The translations under genes and the position numbers were made by a program. 64,000 nt of DNA from Emticicia aquatilis (GTDB lineage: Bacteria > Bacteroidota > Bacteroidia > Cytophagales > Spirosomataceae), in NCBI RefSeq assembly GCF_014644295.1, contig NZ_BMKK01000002.1, positions 62,001 through 126,000 of the forward strand, given 5' to 3'. The notes beneath the pieces were generated by a model, which made no database searches, was not told the origin of the DNA, and saw only the letters and a program-made list of their open reading frames with translations. Every line of letters starts with the position of its first letter. Within the stretch, counting starts at the first letter, position 1. Positions 17,083-25,358 of the stretch are shown in pieces.

Positions 17083-18047
17083 TTCTTTAGCCCTACAATT
17101 TCTTTGATTTTGATTAAAAATATGACAACTCCAGTTCCTGAAAGAACAAAATATAGCATGAACAAAAATGGGTCAATATCATCGGGTAAGATTTTAAATA
17201 TTGTGTAAGTAAAAGCAATGTAGCCATAAATAACCCCCATCAATAAAAATAAGAATGAATGTTTGGTACGTGCATAAACAATGCTAAGATAGGCCAGAAT
17301 GCCTACAATGATGCCATAAATAACCTTCAAGTCAAACGCAAAAAGCCCTGATAAAGCAGCAATAAATGTCAGATTTCCACCGAATACAAAATAGGTAAAA
17401 CCAAAATGCTTTTTAAGCGATTTTTGAATAGAAAACCAACCGACAATAATTAGCACAATACCGAGTGAAATAGATGTAATTACTAAATCTTGGCTATTAA
17501 AATCATTGTTTTTAAGCAAGCGAAGCGGTGTAATACTTATGCCAATCCAAGATGCTAATGCGGTAATGGCCATTGATAAAACCCCTCGGTGGTCGAAGTA
17601 GTAGGCACAGAAAAAGAACAAAACCGCAGGTAAGAAAGCCGCAAGGCCGTAGCGATTACCAAAAAAACTATATTGATATTGTAAGTATCCTTCGAGTGTA
17701 AGAAACGCCAAACATCCTCCCAAAAGTGCAAAGTCGTCAAGGTTGGTTGTTTCTTCTAATTCTTCCCAAGAAAATGGTTTTCTATGGCTAAAGGCATAAT
17801 AAAAACACCCGACACAAACTAATGCAACGAGACCAATCAGAATGTTATGTCCTATGGTATCAATGTTTTCGTAAATAACAAAACCTAAGCCTGTACTCAA
17901 AAGCATAATTCCGAGATAAAGCAGTAATCTTAGTTCCCAGTGAATAGAAAAAGGTTGAGTTGAGTCCGAAGTTTTTATTTGAGCGGCTTGTTCTTCAGAA
18001 ATAATCTTTTTTTCGGCAAGTTTGTCAACTAAATATGAGTTTTGCAT
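17079..18047 (-). CDS. DUF2157 domain-containing membrane protein
   Basis: The N-terminus (LAEKKIISEEQAAQIKT) and the following helices (ELRLLLYLGIMLLSTGLGFVIYENID) match DUF2157, a family of uncharacterised bacterial membrane proteins. The 322 residues hold about ten helices. It is first in a two-gene operon with 15925-17082 (ATGA overlap). The helix-turn-like N-terminus resembles that of its partner, so they may be ancient paralogues. Role unknown. Confidence 0.8.
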   Translation of the reverse strand: MQNSYLVDKLAEKKIISEEQAAQIKTSDSTQPFSIHWELRLLLYLGIMLLSTGLGFVIYENIDTIGHNILIGLVALVCVGCFYYAFSHRKPFSWEELEETTNLDDFALLGGCLAFLTLEGYLQYQYSFFGNRYGLAAFLPAVLFFFCAYYFDHRGVLSMAITALASWIGISITPLRLLKNNDFNSQDLVITSISLGIVLIIVGWFSIQKSLKKHFGFTYFVFGGNLTFIAALSGLFAFDLKVIYGIIVGILAYLSIVYARTKHSFLFLLMGVIYGYIAFTYTIFKILPDDIDPFLFMLYFVLSGTGVVIFLIKIKEIVGLKK

Positions 18048-18113
18048 AGGCTTTTGCTACTTTTTGTTAAAAGTACTCAATGTTTTTCATTTGCAAAATG
18101 CCAATCGTTTTTA

Positions 18114-19100
18114 TTACCCTAATCTGTTCAAATCAAAATATCGTTTTACGAGTAAATTAATGAAGCGTTTGAGATACATTTCATTCAAGAAAGTATTCGA
18201 CCAATTATCAAATCGTTGGCACTGAATACCTATATAAAAGAAGTAGAGACTTATACCAAGCATGGGTAAGATTCGCTTTTCTTCTTCCGAAATTGGCGTG
18301 ATAGATTCGTAACCTGCCATGAAACTATCCATCTTTAATTTACAAAGAGTTTCGTCTCTTTCGGTGCTGTGTAATTGCAAAATATAGTAAGCAATATCCA
18401 TACAAAGCCAGCCATTTCCACAAAAATCGAAGTCGAAAATAGTGATTTTTCCTTCTTTCGTAATGTTGAGGTTATCGAACCAAATATCCAAATGTACACT
18501 GCCTTTTCTGATTTCTTCCAGATTTACTTTAGAAAACTCGTCCCGTAAATACGCTTGTGTGGACTTCATAAAAGCCATTTCTTCCGTATCGTCTGGAAGG
18601 AAATTTGGTAAATATTCAAATACACTTCCGATTAAAACTTTGGGTGTATATTCAATTCTTTTTACATGTAAGTTTTTGGTAATCTGATGAATTTGTGCCA
18701 TCAAAACCCCAATTTGAAAGTGGTTTTGCTCATCAAAATTTAGCAATTTTTCACCCTCAGCATACGAAAACATAACAGCCAAACGCTCACCTTCGGGTGC
18801 ATTCATAGTTTGAATATAGCTTTCAGATTTATCAGTAATCGGATAAGAAATCGAAACATCATGAGCTTTAAGTAAATTGAGAAGTCTAATTTCTTCTGAA
18901 ATCTCCCTTTTACTTCGCCAATTAAAGCTGTAAACCCTGAAAATAAATCGTTTTTCGCCATCTTTAATCAAATATGTATGATTGATTCCTGCCTTTAGTA
19001 AATTACATGAAGTAAAGCTACTCAGACCATATTTTTCTTGAACAAAACGTGCCAAATGAGTAGGTGAGAGGTTAGAACTGATAACAGGAAAAGGGTTCAT
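18114..19100 (-). CDS. APH/ThrB-II-like phosphotransferase
   Basis: Protein-kinase-like fold of the aminoglycoside phosphotransferase superfamily, 328 residues. The catalytic loop is HLDIWFDN (D205, N210) and the metal aspartates follow in IFDFDFCG (223-227). The N-lobe has NHTYLIKDGEKRFIFRVY. The closest general type is homoserine kinase II or a similar small-molecule kinase, so the substrate is probably an amino acid, choline or sugar. Nothing supports antibiotic resistance. It lies after the glgE terminator on the same strand and just before the DUF2157 pair. Confidence 0.8.
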   Translation of the reverse strand: MNPFPVISSNLSPTHLARFVQEKYGLSSFTSCNLLKAGINHTYLIKDGEKRFIFRVYSFNWRSKREISEEIRLLNLLKAHDVSISYPITDKSESYIQTMNAPEGERLAVMFSYAEGEKLLNFDEQNHFQIGVLMAQIHQITKNLHVKRIEYTPKVLIGSVFEYLPNFLPDDTEEMAFMKSTQAYLRDEFSKVNLEEIRKGSVHLDIWFDNLNITKEGKITIFDFDFCGNGWLCMDIAYYILQLHSTERDETLCKLKMDSFMAGYESITPISEEEKRILPMLGISLYFFYIGIQCQRFDNWSNTFLNEMYLKRFINLLVKRYFDLNRLG

Positions 19101-19119
19101 TTTTATGAGGATTTAATTA

Positions 19120-19158
19120 AAAAGCTGTGGCACATTATTGAAGTGTACCACAGCTTTT
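19120..19158 (-). terminator. Rho-independent terminator of glgE
   Basis: A 15-base stem (19120-19134 with 19144-19158, one C-A mismatch) and a nine-base loop. On the minus strand it ends in a T-rich tract, 23 bases after the glgE stop. Confidence 0.85.
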
Positions 19159-19180
19159 ATGGATATTTTATTCTATAATT

Positions 19181-21145
19181 TTAAATATCTTCAATTCTAA
19201 ACAAGTGGAAAGGCAGAATATTTGGGTCAAGCTCTACGTAGTTTGTGTCGCCTTTCCAGATATAAGTTGCTCCCGAAATCAAATCGTGTACTCGATAACT
19301 TTCCCACTCGTTTTTGCCGATTTTCCATAATGGAATCTTCACAAAACCACCTTGGCGATTATAGCCATCAAGGCTCGTTATGCAAAGTATTCTATTTCCA
19401 TTACTGGCAGTTTTTAGATAAGCCAATAACTGCTCGTTGGCTATTTCGCAGAAATCAATATTATTTGTACTATGGAAAGCCGTATTTTCTTTACGAATAC
19501 GATTCACCTGCGAAATCACATACGTTAGTTTATTGCGGTGTTCCCAATTCCACCATTTTATTTCGTATTTCTCCGAAAACGCATATTCTTCTTTGCCTGG
19601 GTAAGGTGCATGATACATATATTCATACGTTGGGCCAAAGATTCCGTAATTCCCAACGAGCGTAGCCGCCATAAAATAACGAATCAAAAACAATGGCTCA
19701 TGGCCAGTTTGGAGCATATAAGGGTCAATATCGTGCGTATTTGGCCAAAAGTTTGGTCGGAAAAAATGCCTCATTTCGCCCTTCGTTAGCTCAGTCATAT
19801 ACTCGATGAGTTCGGCTTTTGAAGTTCGCCACACATAATAGGTATATGATTGTGTGTAGCCCAGCTTGGCCAATTGTTGCATTACTTTTGGCTTCGTAAA
19901 TGCTTCGGCCAAGAAAATCATATCAGGGTAATCTTTCTTCACCTCTGCAATTACCCATTCCCAAAAGCAAAATGATTTTGTGTGTGGGTTATCAACTCGA
20001 ATGATGCGAACGCCCCATTCGGCCCAAGTCATAATTACTGATTTGAGTTCTTGCCACAAGTTTTTCCAATCTTCGGTTTCGAAATTTACTGGATAAATAT
20101 CTTGATATTTTTTCGGAGGATTTTCGGCATATTTAATTGTACCATCTGGCAAAATCTTAAACCAATCGGGGTGTTCTTTCACCCAAGGATGGTCAGGTGA
20201 GCATTGGATAGCCAAATCCATCGCAATTTCCATGTCATATTTCTTACATTCTTCTACCAAATGCTTGAAATCAGCCAGATTTCCGAGTTCTGAATGAATA
20301 GCCGTGTGTCCACCTTCTTCCGAACCGATTCCGTAAGGTACACCCGCATCTCCTTCTTCGGCATTGACTGTATTATTTTTTCCTTTGCGGTGAGTTTTTC
20401 CGATTGGGTGAATTGGCGGAAGATAAAGCACATCAAAGCCCATTTCGGCAATACGTGGTAAAAGTGCTTCTACATCTTTAAATGTACCGTGCTTCCCAAC
20501 TTCACGAGCGGCCGAGCGTGGAAACATTGAATACCAAGCCGAGAATCCAGCTTTTTCACGGTCAACGTAAAGTTTTAATTCTTGATAACGAAATGCCGAC
20601 TGACGCTCGGGGTATTTTGTTAGCCATTCGTGCATTTGGTCGCTCATTGCAATCTGAATCGCCTCATTGTATCTGCTTTCATTGCCCATTGCTTTGGCCG
20701 CTTCTTGAATCGCCTTTTTGTCATCGCCTTTGGCCAATTTTGCCATGCCATTCAAGAATAACTCTCCTTGCATCATTTCTACTTTCAGATGCTGCCCGTC
20801 ACGTACTTTGAGGTCAACTTCGTGTTGCCAACTGGCAATGTGGTCAACCCAAGCCTCAACTGTATAAGTGTAGAAACCTTGCTTGGCAGCCGTAAATCTA
20901 CCAACCCAGCGGTCGTTGCCCATGCTGGACATAACCACTTCGCTCCAGTTTTTATCAGACTCGTGTTTGTAAAGTAATCGAGCCGCCAAATTATCGTGTC
21001 CGTCAATCAGGATGTCGGCTTCAACCGTAATAGTTTCATTGATAATCGCTTTAGTGGCAAATCGTCCGCCATCAATTTCGGGCGTTACACGCTCCACAAT
21101 AGCACGGCTCTGTCCAACGGCAGGGAAAGGAAAATGATTTTTCAT
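19181..21145 (-). CDS. glgE: Alpha-1,4-glucan:maltose-1-phosphate maltosyltransferase (GlgE)
   Basis: GlgE transfers maltose from maltose 1-phosphate to the growing end of alpha-1,4-glucans (GH13_3). From the ATG at 21145 the protein has 654 residues; a TTG seven codons upstream is less likely, because MKNHFPFPAVGQSRAIVE is the family start. An N-terminal beta domain (MaltosylTransferase N/S domain) is followed by the GH13 barrel: DVLYLPPIHPIG, the nucleophile D385 in RVDNPHTK and the acid/base E414 in FLAEAF. YRVHDLISGATYIWKG belongs to the C-terminal domain. Neither the Pep2/TreS partners nor other glycogen genes are in the window. Confidence 0.95.
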   Translation of the reverse strand: MKNHFPFPAVGQSRAIVERVTPEIDGGRFATKAIINETITVEADILIDGHDNLAARLLYKHESDKNWSEVVMSSMGNDRWVGRFTAAKQGFYTYTVEAWVDHIASWQHEVDLKVRDGQHLKVEMMQGELFLNGMAKLAKGDDKKAIQEAAKAMGNESRYNEAIQIAMSDQMHEWLTKYPERQSAFRYQELKLYVDREKAGFSAWYSMFPRSAAREVGKHGTFKDVEALLPRIAEMGFDVLYLPPIHPIGKTHRKGKNNTVNAEEGDAGVPYGIGSEEGGHTAIHSELGNLADFKHLVEECKKYDMEIAMDLAIQCSPDHPWVKEHPDWFKILPDGTIKYAENPPKKYQDIYPVNFETEDWKNLWQELKSVIMTWAEWGVRIIRVDNPHTKSFCFWEWVIAEVKKDYPDMIFLAEAFTKPKVMQQLAKLGYTQSYTYYVWRTSKAELIEYMTELTKGEMRHFFRPNFWPNTHDIDPYMLQTGHEPLFLIRYFMAATLVGNYGIFGPTYEYMYHAPYPGKEEYAFSEKYEIKWWNWEHRNKLTYVISQVNRIRKENTAFHSTNNIDFCEIANEQLLAYLKTASNGNRILCITSLDGYNRQGGFVKIPLWKIGKNEWESYRVHDLISGATYIWKGDTNYVELDPNILPFHLFRIEDI

Positions 21146-21318
21146 AAATCGAAACAGATGGACCAATGATTATATGAGATTTTGATTCTCAATCATCAGT
21201 TAGCGTTATTCATCATTTAGGTTAAAGAAATATTCTTCAAATTTCTTTTTTTTTCTGCTAAGAAACAAGTTTAGCATGAAGTTTGCTACCATTTAATCAA
21301 ATTCAAATAAAAAATACT

Positions 21319-21867
21319 ATGAAAAAAGTTTTGTTATCTGCGATTATTACGGTTAGTAGCTTAAGTCTTTCTTTTGCACATAATTACGATGGAATCGGTT
21401 CTATTACCGCTCCTAAAGATAATTCTGATAAAATTATAATTATTTCAAAGACATCAAATGAGCAATCGAATAATATTCAAGCAGGAAAAGCTCGTGTGAT
21501 GGTGCAAGAGATTGAAAACGACGATTTAGGGCAAGAATTGGCCTCAAATACTAAAGAAGTAGAGGTTTCAAGCACTAAATTCAACGATGATAACTTCAAA
21601 TACGTGAAAGAAAAACGTGATTTGATTGGTTACGCATTGCAATTGGCTTCTTTCTCTGATTTGACTTTGGCGAAAGAATATGCCTTGAAAATTGCTCAAA
21701 AAGGCGATGCCGAAAAACGCCAGTTATTTATTTATACAGTAAATAACCCCGAGAAAACTTTTTACAAAGTTTATTTTGGTTTATTGAAAACTGATGAGTC
21801 GGCTCGTGAAAAACAACGTACGTTTCTTTCGCTCGGATATTCACCGTTTGTAAAAGAATTTAGATAA
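21319..21867 (+). CDS. Exported SPOR-domain protein (paralogue A)
   Basis: A signal peptide (MKKVLLSAIITVSSLSLSFA) precedes a variable linker, then a C-terminal SPOR-like repeat (GYALQLASFSDLTLAKEYA through GYSPFVKEF). SPOR domains bind denuded glycan strands of peptidoglycan at division sites. The linker contains KARVMVQEIENDD, which recurs nearly unchanged in the next gene (KAKVKVQEIQGDD), so the two are tandem paralogues. The longest frame starts at 21283; the ATG at 21319 places the signal peptide at the N-terminus. 182 residues. A clear terminator follows. Confidence 0.8.
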   Translation: MKKVLLSAIITVSSLSLSFAHNYDGIGSITAPKDNSDKIIIISKTSNEQSNNIQAGKARVMVQEIENDDLGQELASNTKEVEVSSTKFNDDNFKYVKEKRDLIGYALQLASFSDLTLAKEYALKIAQKGDAEKRQLFIYTVNNPEKTFYKVYFGLLKTDESAREKQRTFLSLGYSPFVKEFR

Positions 21868-21898
21868 GAAATTACGCAAAAGAAAAATCTTTCATAGG

Positions 21899-21932
21899 AA
21901 ACTCACGATACAAAAAATCGTGAGTTTTTTTT
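21899..21932 (+). terminator. Rho-independent terminator after SPOR paralogue A
   Basis: AAACTCACGAT / ATCGTGAGTTT, an 11-base perfect stem with a seven-base loop, followed by eight T residues. Confidence 0.9.
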
Positions 21933-22029
21933 ATGCTTAAAAATGAATTGGCACGCTATTTGACACCGCTTAATCATAAAAGAGAACAAGAAAAGATTCA
22001 TTCAAAACACTCATTACCATAAAAATACA

Positions 22030-22779
22030 ATGACTATGAAAGCACGTTTTATTTACTTACTTGGAGCTGTCCTTACAACTTTTGCCATCAAAAGTCAAGC
22101 TCAAGAAGTTACGGCCAGTTTAGCTGATGACCTCGGAATTGGCAAATCATCTGCTGCGAAAGAAGAAAATGCCTCTATGTCTTTCAATAAGAAAGTAAAA
22201 TTGACAAACACAGAAAACGGAAAGTCGGTAGTAGTAAGAATCAACGACCGTGTGAAGTCTGGGGATAATAATACAATGGCTAATATCTCGAAAAGTGCAA
22301 TGGACGAAATAGGAGCGAAGTCGGGAAAAGCTAAAGTAAAAGTACAAGAAATACAAGGCGATGATGAAGTTGAGCGTTTTTGGGCAACTGCTGATGCTTC
22401 TGCTTCAACGACTGTAAACAACACTACAACATTAAAGAAAACAGTAAAAGAGAAGGAAGTTGAGGTTGAAACTACAAAATTAGAAGGTTTCGATATCAAT
22501 CACGTATATGATTTGAATGGTAAAATGAAAGACCTTTCAGGTTTCGGATTACAAATTGCAGCATTCGGACAACTAAAAGCCGCAAAAGAATTTGCAGCAA
22601 AATTAGCCAAAAATGGTGATGCCGAAATCGAAAAAATATTTATTCAAGTAAGCAAGTCGGCCGATAAACCAATGGTTTACCGTGTAGTTTACGGCTTATT
22701 TGAAGATAAAGCAAATGCCGAAGATACTCAAAAGAAAATGGAGAATCTGGGCTATAACTCATTTGTGAAAGGGTTCTAA
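22030..22779 (+). CDS. Exported SPOR-domain protein (paralogue B)
   Basis: 249 residues with a signal peptide (MKARFIYLLGAVLTTFAIKSQAQ; starts at 22030 or 22036 are equally possible). The long central region is Lys/Glu/Thr-rich with KLTNTENGKSVVVRINDRVKSGD, a stretch resembling a double-psi beta barrel (RlpA-like: NxxNGKSVxVRINDR). The C-terminus is a SPOR-like repeat (GFGLQIAAFGQLKAAKEFA to YNSFVKGF). The RlpA-like part followed by SPOR suggests a role in septal peptidoglycan. It is a tandem paralogue of the preceding gene but separated from it by a terminator. Confidence 0.8.
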   Translation: MTMKARFIYLLGAVLTTFAIKSQAQEVTASLADDLGIGKSSAAKEENASMSFNKKVKLTNTENGKSVVVRINDRVKSGDNNTMANISKSAMDEIGAKSGKAKVKVQEIQGDDEVERFWATADASASTTVNNTTTLKKTVKEKEVEVETTKLEGFDINHVYDLNGKMKDLSGFGLQIAAFGQLKAAKEFAAKLAKNGDAEIEKIFIQVSKSADKPMVYRVVYGLFEDKANAEDTQKKMENLGYNSFVKGF

Positions 22780-22883
22780 TCTAAATTTGTCAGGAAAGAC
22801 GATTTTCACAATGCTTTCTTTTATTGATGAAAATTAATAATGGAAGGTTCTTAGAAAAACCACCAATCGAAAGAAAAGTGGTT

Positions 22884-22912
22884 AACTCCCCTCGAAAGTG
22901 GGGAGTTTTTTG
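22884..22912 (+). terminator. Rho-independent terminator after SPOR paralogue B
   Basis: AACTCCCC / GGGGAGTT with an eight-base loop, followed by a T run, 105 bases after the stop. Confidence 0.8.
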
Positions 22913-22953
22913 TTTTTATGCAATCTTTTGGAGTATTATTTCGTCTATATAAA

Positions 22954-22961
22954 TAGTTTTG
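22954..22961 (+). promoter_or_regulatory. Putative -7 box for the zincin gene
   Basis: TAGTTTTG matches TAnnTTTG 24 bases before the chosen ATG at 22985, with TTTG at 22927-22930, 23 bases upstream. Its position inside the longest open frame supports the internal start. Confidence 0.45.
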
Positions 22962-22984
22962 TGTTCTCAATAAAATTTCTGCTA

Positions 22985-24241
22985 ATGCGTTTTTCGATAA
23001 CTATTATTCTGAGTCTCATATTTCGATTTGTGGGAGTTGCACAAGATTCTATGCCCGCAACGCCCGTTGTGTGTTATTTGTCCGAACAAAATAGTTTTAC
23101 CGAAATCCCCGCTCAAGAATTTATTTCGGCCAGTAGCCGTTTAGCAGCTACTTCAAATATCGAAGTGACCTACGTTGATTTTACCGAACAAGCCAAAATT
23201 CCATTTGAATATGCAGTGGCAATCTGGGAAAAATACTTGATTTCGACGCAGACTATTCGGATAAAAGCTACTTGGTCAAAAACTATGTCTAACACAGTTT
23301 TGGCCGAAACAGGAGCAACCCGTATTTACAGAAGTAGTACCAATATCCCGAATTTGCCCTATTCAAATGTATGGTACCCAACTCCATTGGCCGAAGCTCT
23401 TTCGGGTAAAGACCTAAATTCGGCCGATTACGATATGACAGTAACTGTCAATAGTGCTATCAATTGGTATTATGGAACAGATGCTAAAGCTCAAGCTGGT
23501 AAATACGATATGATTACAGTTTTGCTGCACGAAATTGCTCATGGCTTAGGTTTTTCATCGTCAATGAGTGTTACAGATACTCAAGGTTTATACGGGCAGT
23601 CGGGTAGTGCCTATGTTTTTGATGTGTTTATGCAAGATTCAAAAAAAGTGAAACTTACAAATACGGGTATTTACGGTAATCCATCGACTGATTTAAAAAC
23701 TTCACTTACAAGCAATGCTCTGTATTTTGGTCTGAAAAATCCTGCTTTTGCGAATACTTTGCCACGACTTTATGCTCCGTCTCCTTACAAAAGCGGTTCA
23801 AGTTTTTCGCATCTCGATGAAAGTACTTATCCAGTTGGGTCGGCTAATTCTTTAATGTCGCCGAGTGTGAGAGCTGCCGAAGTAAACCACACGCCAGGAG
23901 ATTTACTACTGAATTGCTTGAACGAAATGGGATGGCAAATCAATGGCCTAAATGGGTATGTTGTAACTGGCGTTGAAACAATTCCTGAGCAGTCGCTCGA
24001 AGTGTTGGTTTTCCCTAATCCCGTAGAAGATGCCGTAAGTGTTGCTTTCCCATTACAATCTCAACCTCGTGCTATCAAAATCGAACTTTTTGATAGTGTT
24101 GGCAAACTATTGCAAAGTATTGAAAAACAAGGAGTTACAGTCGAAACTTTTACGATAGATGTAAATGCCTTGAATGAGGGAATGTACTTTCTGAGGGTTT
24201 TAGATGGGCAAAAAACTTCAGTTAAGAAACTGGTGAAGTAA
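22985..24241 (+). CDS. Secreted zinc metalloprotease with type IX sorting domain
   Basis: The 418-residue protein starts with a signal peptide (MRFSITIILSLIFRFVGVAQ); the longest frame begins 29 codons earlier but would overlap the promoter. The catalytic helix is VLLHEIAHGLGFSS (HEIAHGLG, 182-189), the HExxHxxGF form of metzincin-like zincins, and SHLDESTYP with LMSPSVR follows downstream. The last 80 residues (VLVFPNPVEDAVSV to SVKKLVK) are a type A C-terminal sorting domain for the Bacteroidetes type IX secretion system. It should be cut and anchored or released at the outer membrane. Peptide substrate unknown. Confidence 0.88.
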   Translation: MRFSITIILSLIFRFVGVAQDSMPATPVVCYLSEQNSFTEIPAQEFISASSRLAATSNIEVTYVDFTEQAKIPFEYAVAIWEKYLISTQTIRIKATWSKTMSNTVLAETGATRIYRSSTNIPNLPYSNVWYPTPLAEALSGKDLNSADYDMTVTVNSAINWYYGTDAKAQAGKYDMITVLLHEIAHGLGFSSSMSVTDTQGLYGQSGSAYVFDVFMQDSKKVKLTNTGIYGNPSTDLKTSLTSNALYFGLKNPAFANTLPRLYAPSPYKSGSSFSHLDESTYPVGSANSLMSPSVRAAEVNHTPGDLLLNCLNEMGWQINGLNGYVVTGVETIPEQSLEVLVFPNPVEDAVSVAFPLQSQPRAIKIELFDSVGKLLQSIEKQGVTVETFTIDVNALNEGMYFLRVLDGQKTSVKKLVK

Positions 24242-24242
24242 C

Positions 24243-25343
24243 TTAATAATTAAACTTATCTTTCCATTTATTGATTGGTTTTTCAATCAGATACCATGAA
24301 ATTGTGGAAATTACAACCGTAACAGCATAAAGGAAAATGATTTTCAAAACCATGTTTTCTTCTATTACAGGCAATTTATTAAGCATCTTCACCACAGGGT
24401 TAGACGGTGAGTTATGGTAATGATTATAAATAAATTTATGGTAGATATAAATTCCATAGCTGATTCGACCCAAATAAACCGTTGCTTTGTTTTCTAACAC
24501 ACTTTTCGTGACGCCACTAAAACCATAAACGGCATTTCCGACCATGAAAAGTGAGAAAAACGACTCAAAAAGGCGTAGAAAGACTACCGTGATAATGTTA
24601 TGTCCATCAGGAAATTGCTTACCCCATAGTACAATTCCGATGTATAAAAATAGACTAACCGCCAACCAAACCTTATTAGTTACAAATTTCTTGACTGCTT
24701 CATTTTTATGAAAATAGAAATAGGCAAATAGACCACCGATTCCAAAAGCATCTAAACAAGTTGGCATCAACACGTATGGCGTCATCCAAGCTGTGCCGTT
24801 GAGGAAGAAAAACAAGCGAAGCCCGACCGATAAAGCAATAAAACCAAAGAGAATTTTAGGCAACGAACGAGCTGATAAAAAGAAAACTATAAACGGAAAA
24901 AACAAATAAAACTGCTCTTCAACCGCCAAAGACCAAAGGTGGTCGCTCGAACCCATCCAAGTTTGTTTGATTGCGATGTACATATTAGTCGTGTAGGTGA
25001 TATACCACCAAATTTTTTCACGAACTGGCTCAACATTCCAAATAAACAAGGCCAAAATAGTGAGATAATAAATCGGGAAAATCCTGACTGTTCGGCGAAT
25101 GTAAAATTGTTTCAAAGAAAACTTATGTGAACGACCTAAACTCTCATCTTTTTGGCGAGCCTGTAACAGAATACGAGTAATCAGAAAGCCACTCAGCACA
25201 AAAAACATACAAACTCCCAAATAACTAATCGGAAACTGCAAGGCATCGCCCGACCAATGGTCAATCAAAACCATCGTTACCGCCAAAAAGCGAAGCCCGT
25301 CTAATTGTCTTAAATATGAAGTGTTTGTGGTTGTTTGTGTCAT
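24243..25343 (-). CDS. Acyltransferase 3 (OafA/YrhL-like) membrane protein
   Basis: A 366-residue integral membrane protein with about ten helices. RQLDGLRFLAVTMVLIDHW carries the conserved early Arg and the catalytic-type histidine of acyltransferase family 3, and WSLAVEEQFYLFFPF and RISYGIYIYHKF are further signatures. These enzymes O-acylate lipopolysaccharide, peptidoglycan or exopolysaccharide sugars. It follows the 25359-27059 membrane gene with 15 bases between, so the pair may act on one surface glycan. The acceptor is unknown. Confidence 0.88.
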   Translation of the reverse strand: MTQTTTNTSYLRQLDGLRFLAVTMVLIDHWSGDALQFPISYLGVCMFFVLSGFLITRILLQARQKDESLGRSHKFSLKQFYIRRTVRIFPIYYLTILALFIWNVEPVREKIWWYITYTTNMYIAIKQTWMGSSDHLWSLAVEEQFYLFFPFIVFFLSARSLPKILFGFIALSVGLRLFFFLNGTAWMTPYVLMPTCLDAFGIGGLFAYFYFHKNEAVKKFVTNKVWLAVSLFLYIGIVLWGKQFPDGHNIITVVFLRLFESFFSLFMVGNAVYGFSGVTKSVLENKATVYLGRISYGIYIYHKFIYNHYHNSPSNPVVKMLNKLPVIEENMVLKIIFLYAVTVVISTISWYLIEKPINKWKDKFNY

Positions 25344-25358
25344 TATGAGAGAATTATC

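Noticed and set aside
18114-19100. Aminoglycoside resistance gene
   Set aside because: The fold is APH-like but no resistance subfamily motif or resistance context is seen; a metabolic kinase is more likely.
22898-22984. Longer N-terminus for the zincin gene
   Set aside because: It would contain the promoter and would bury the signal peptide 30 residues inside the protein.
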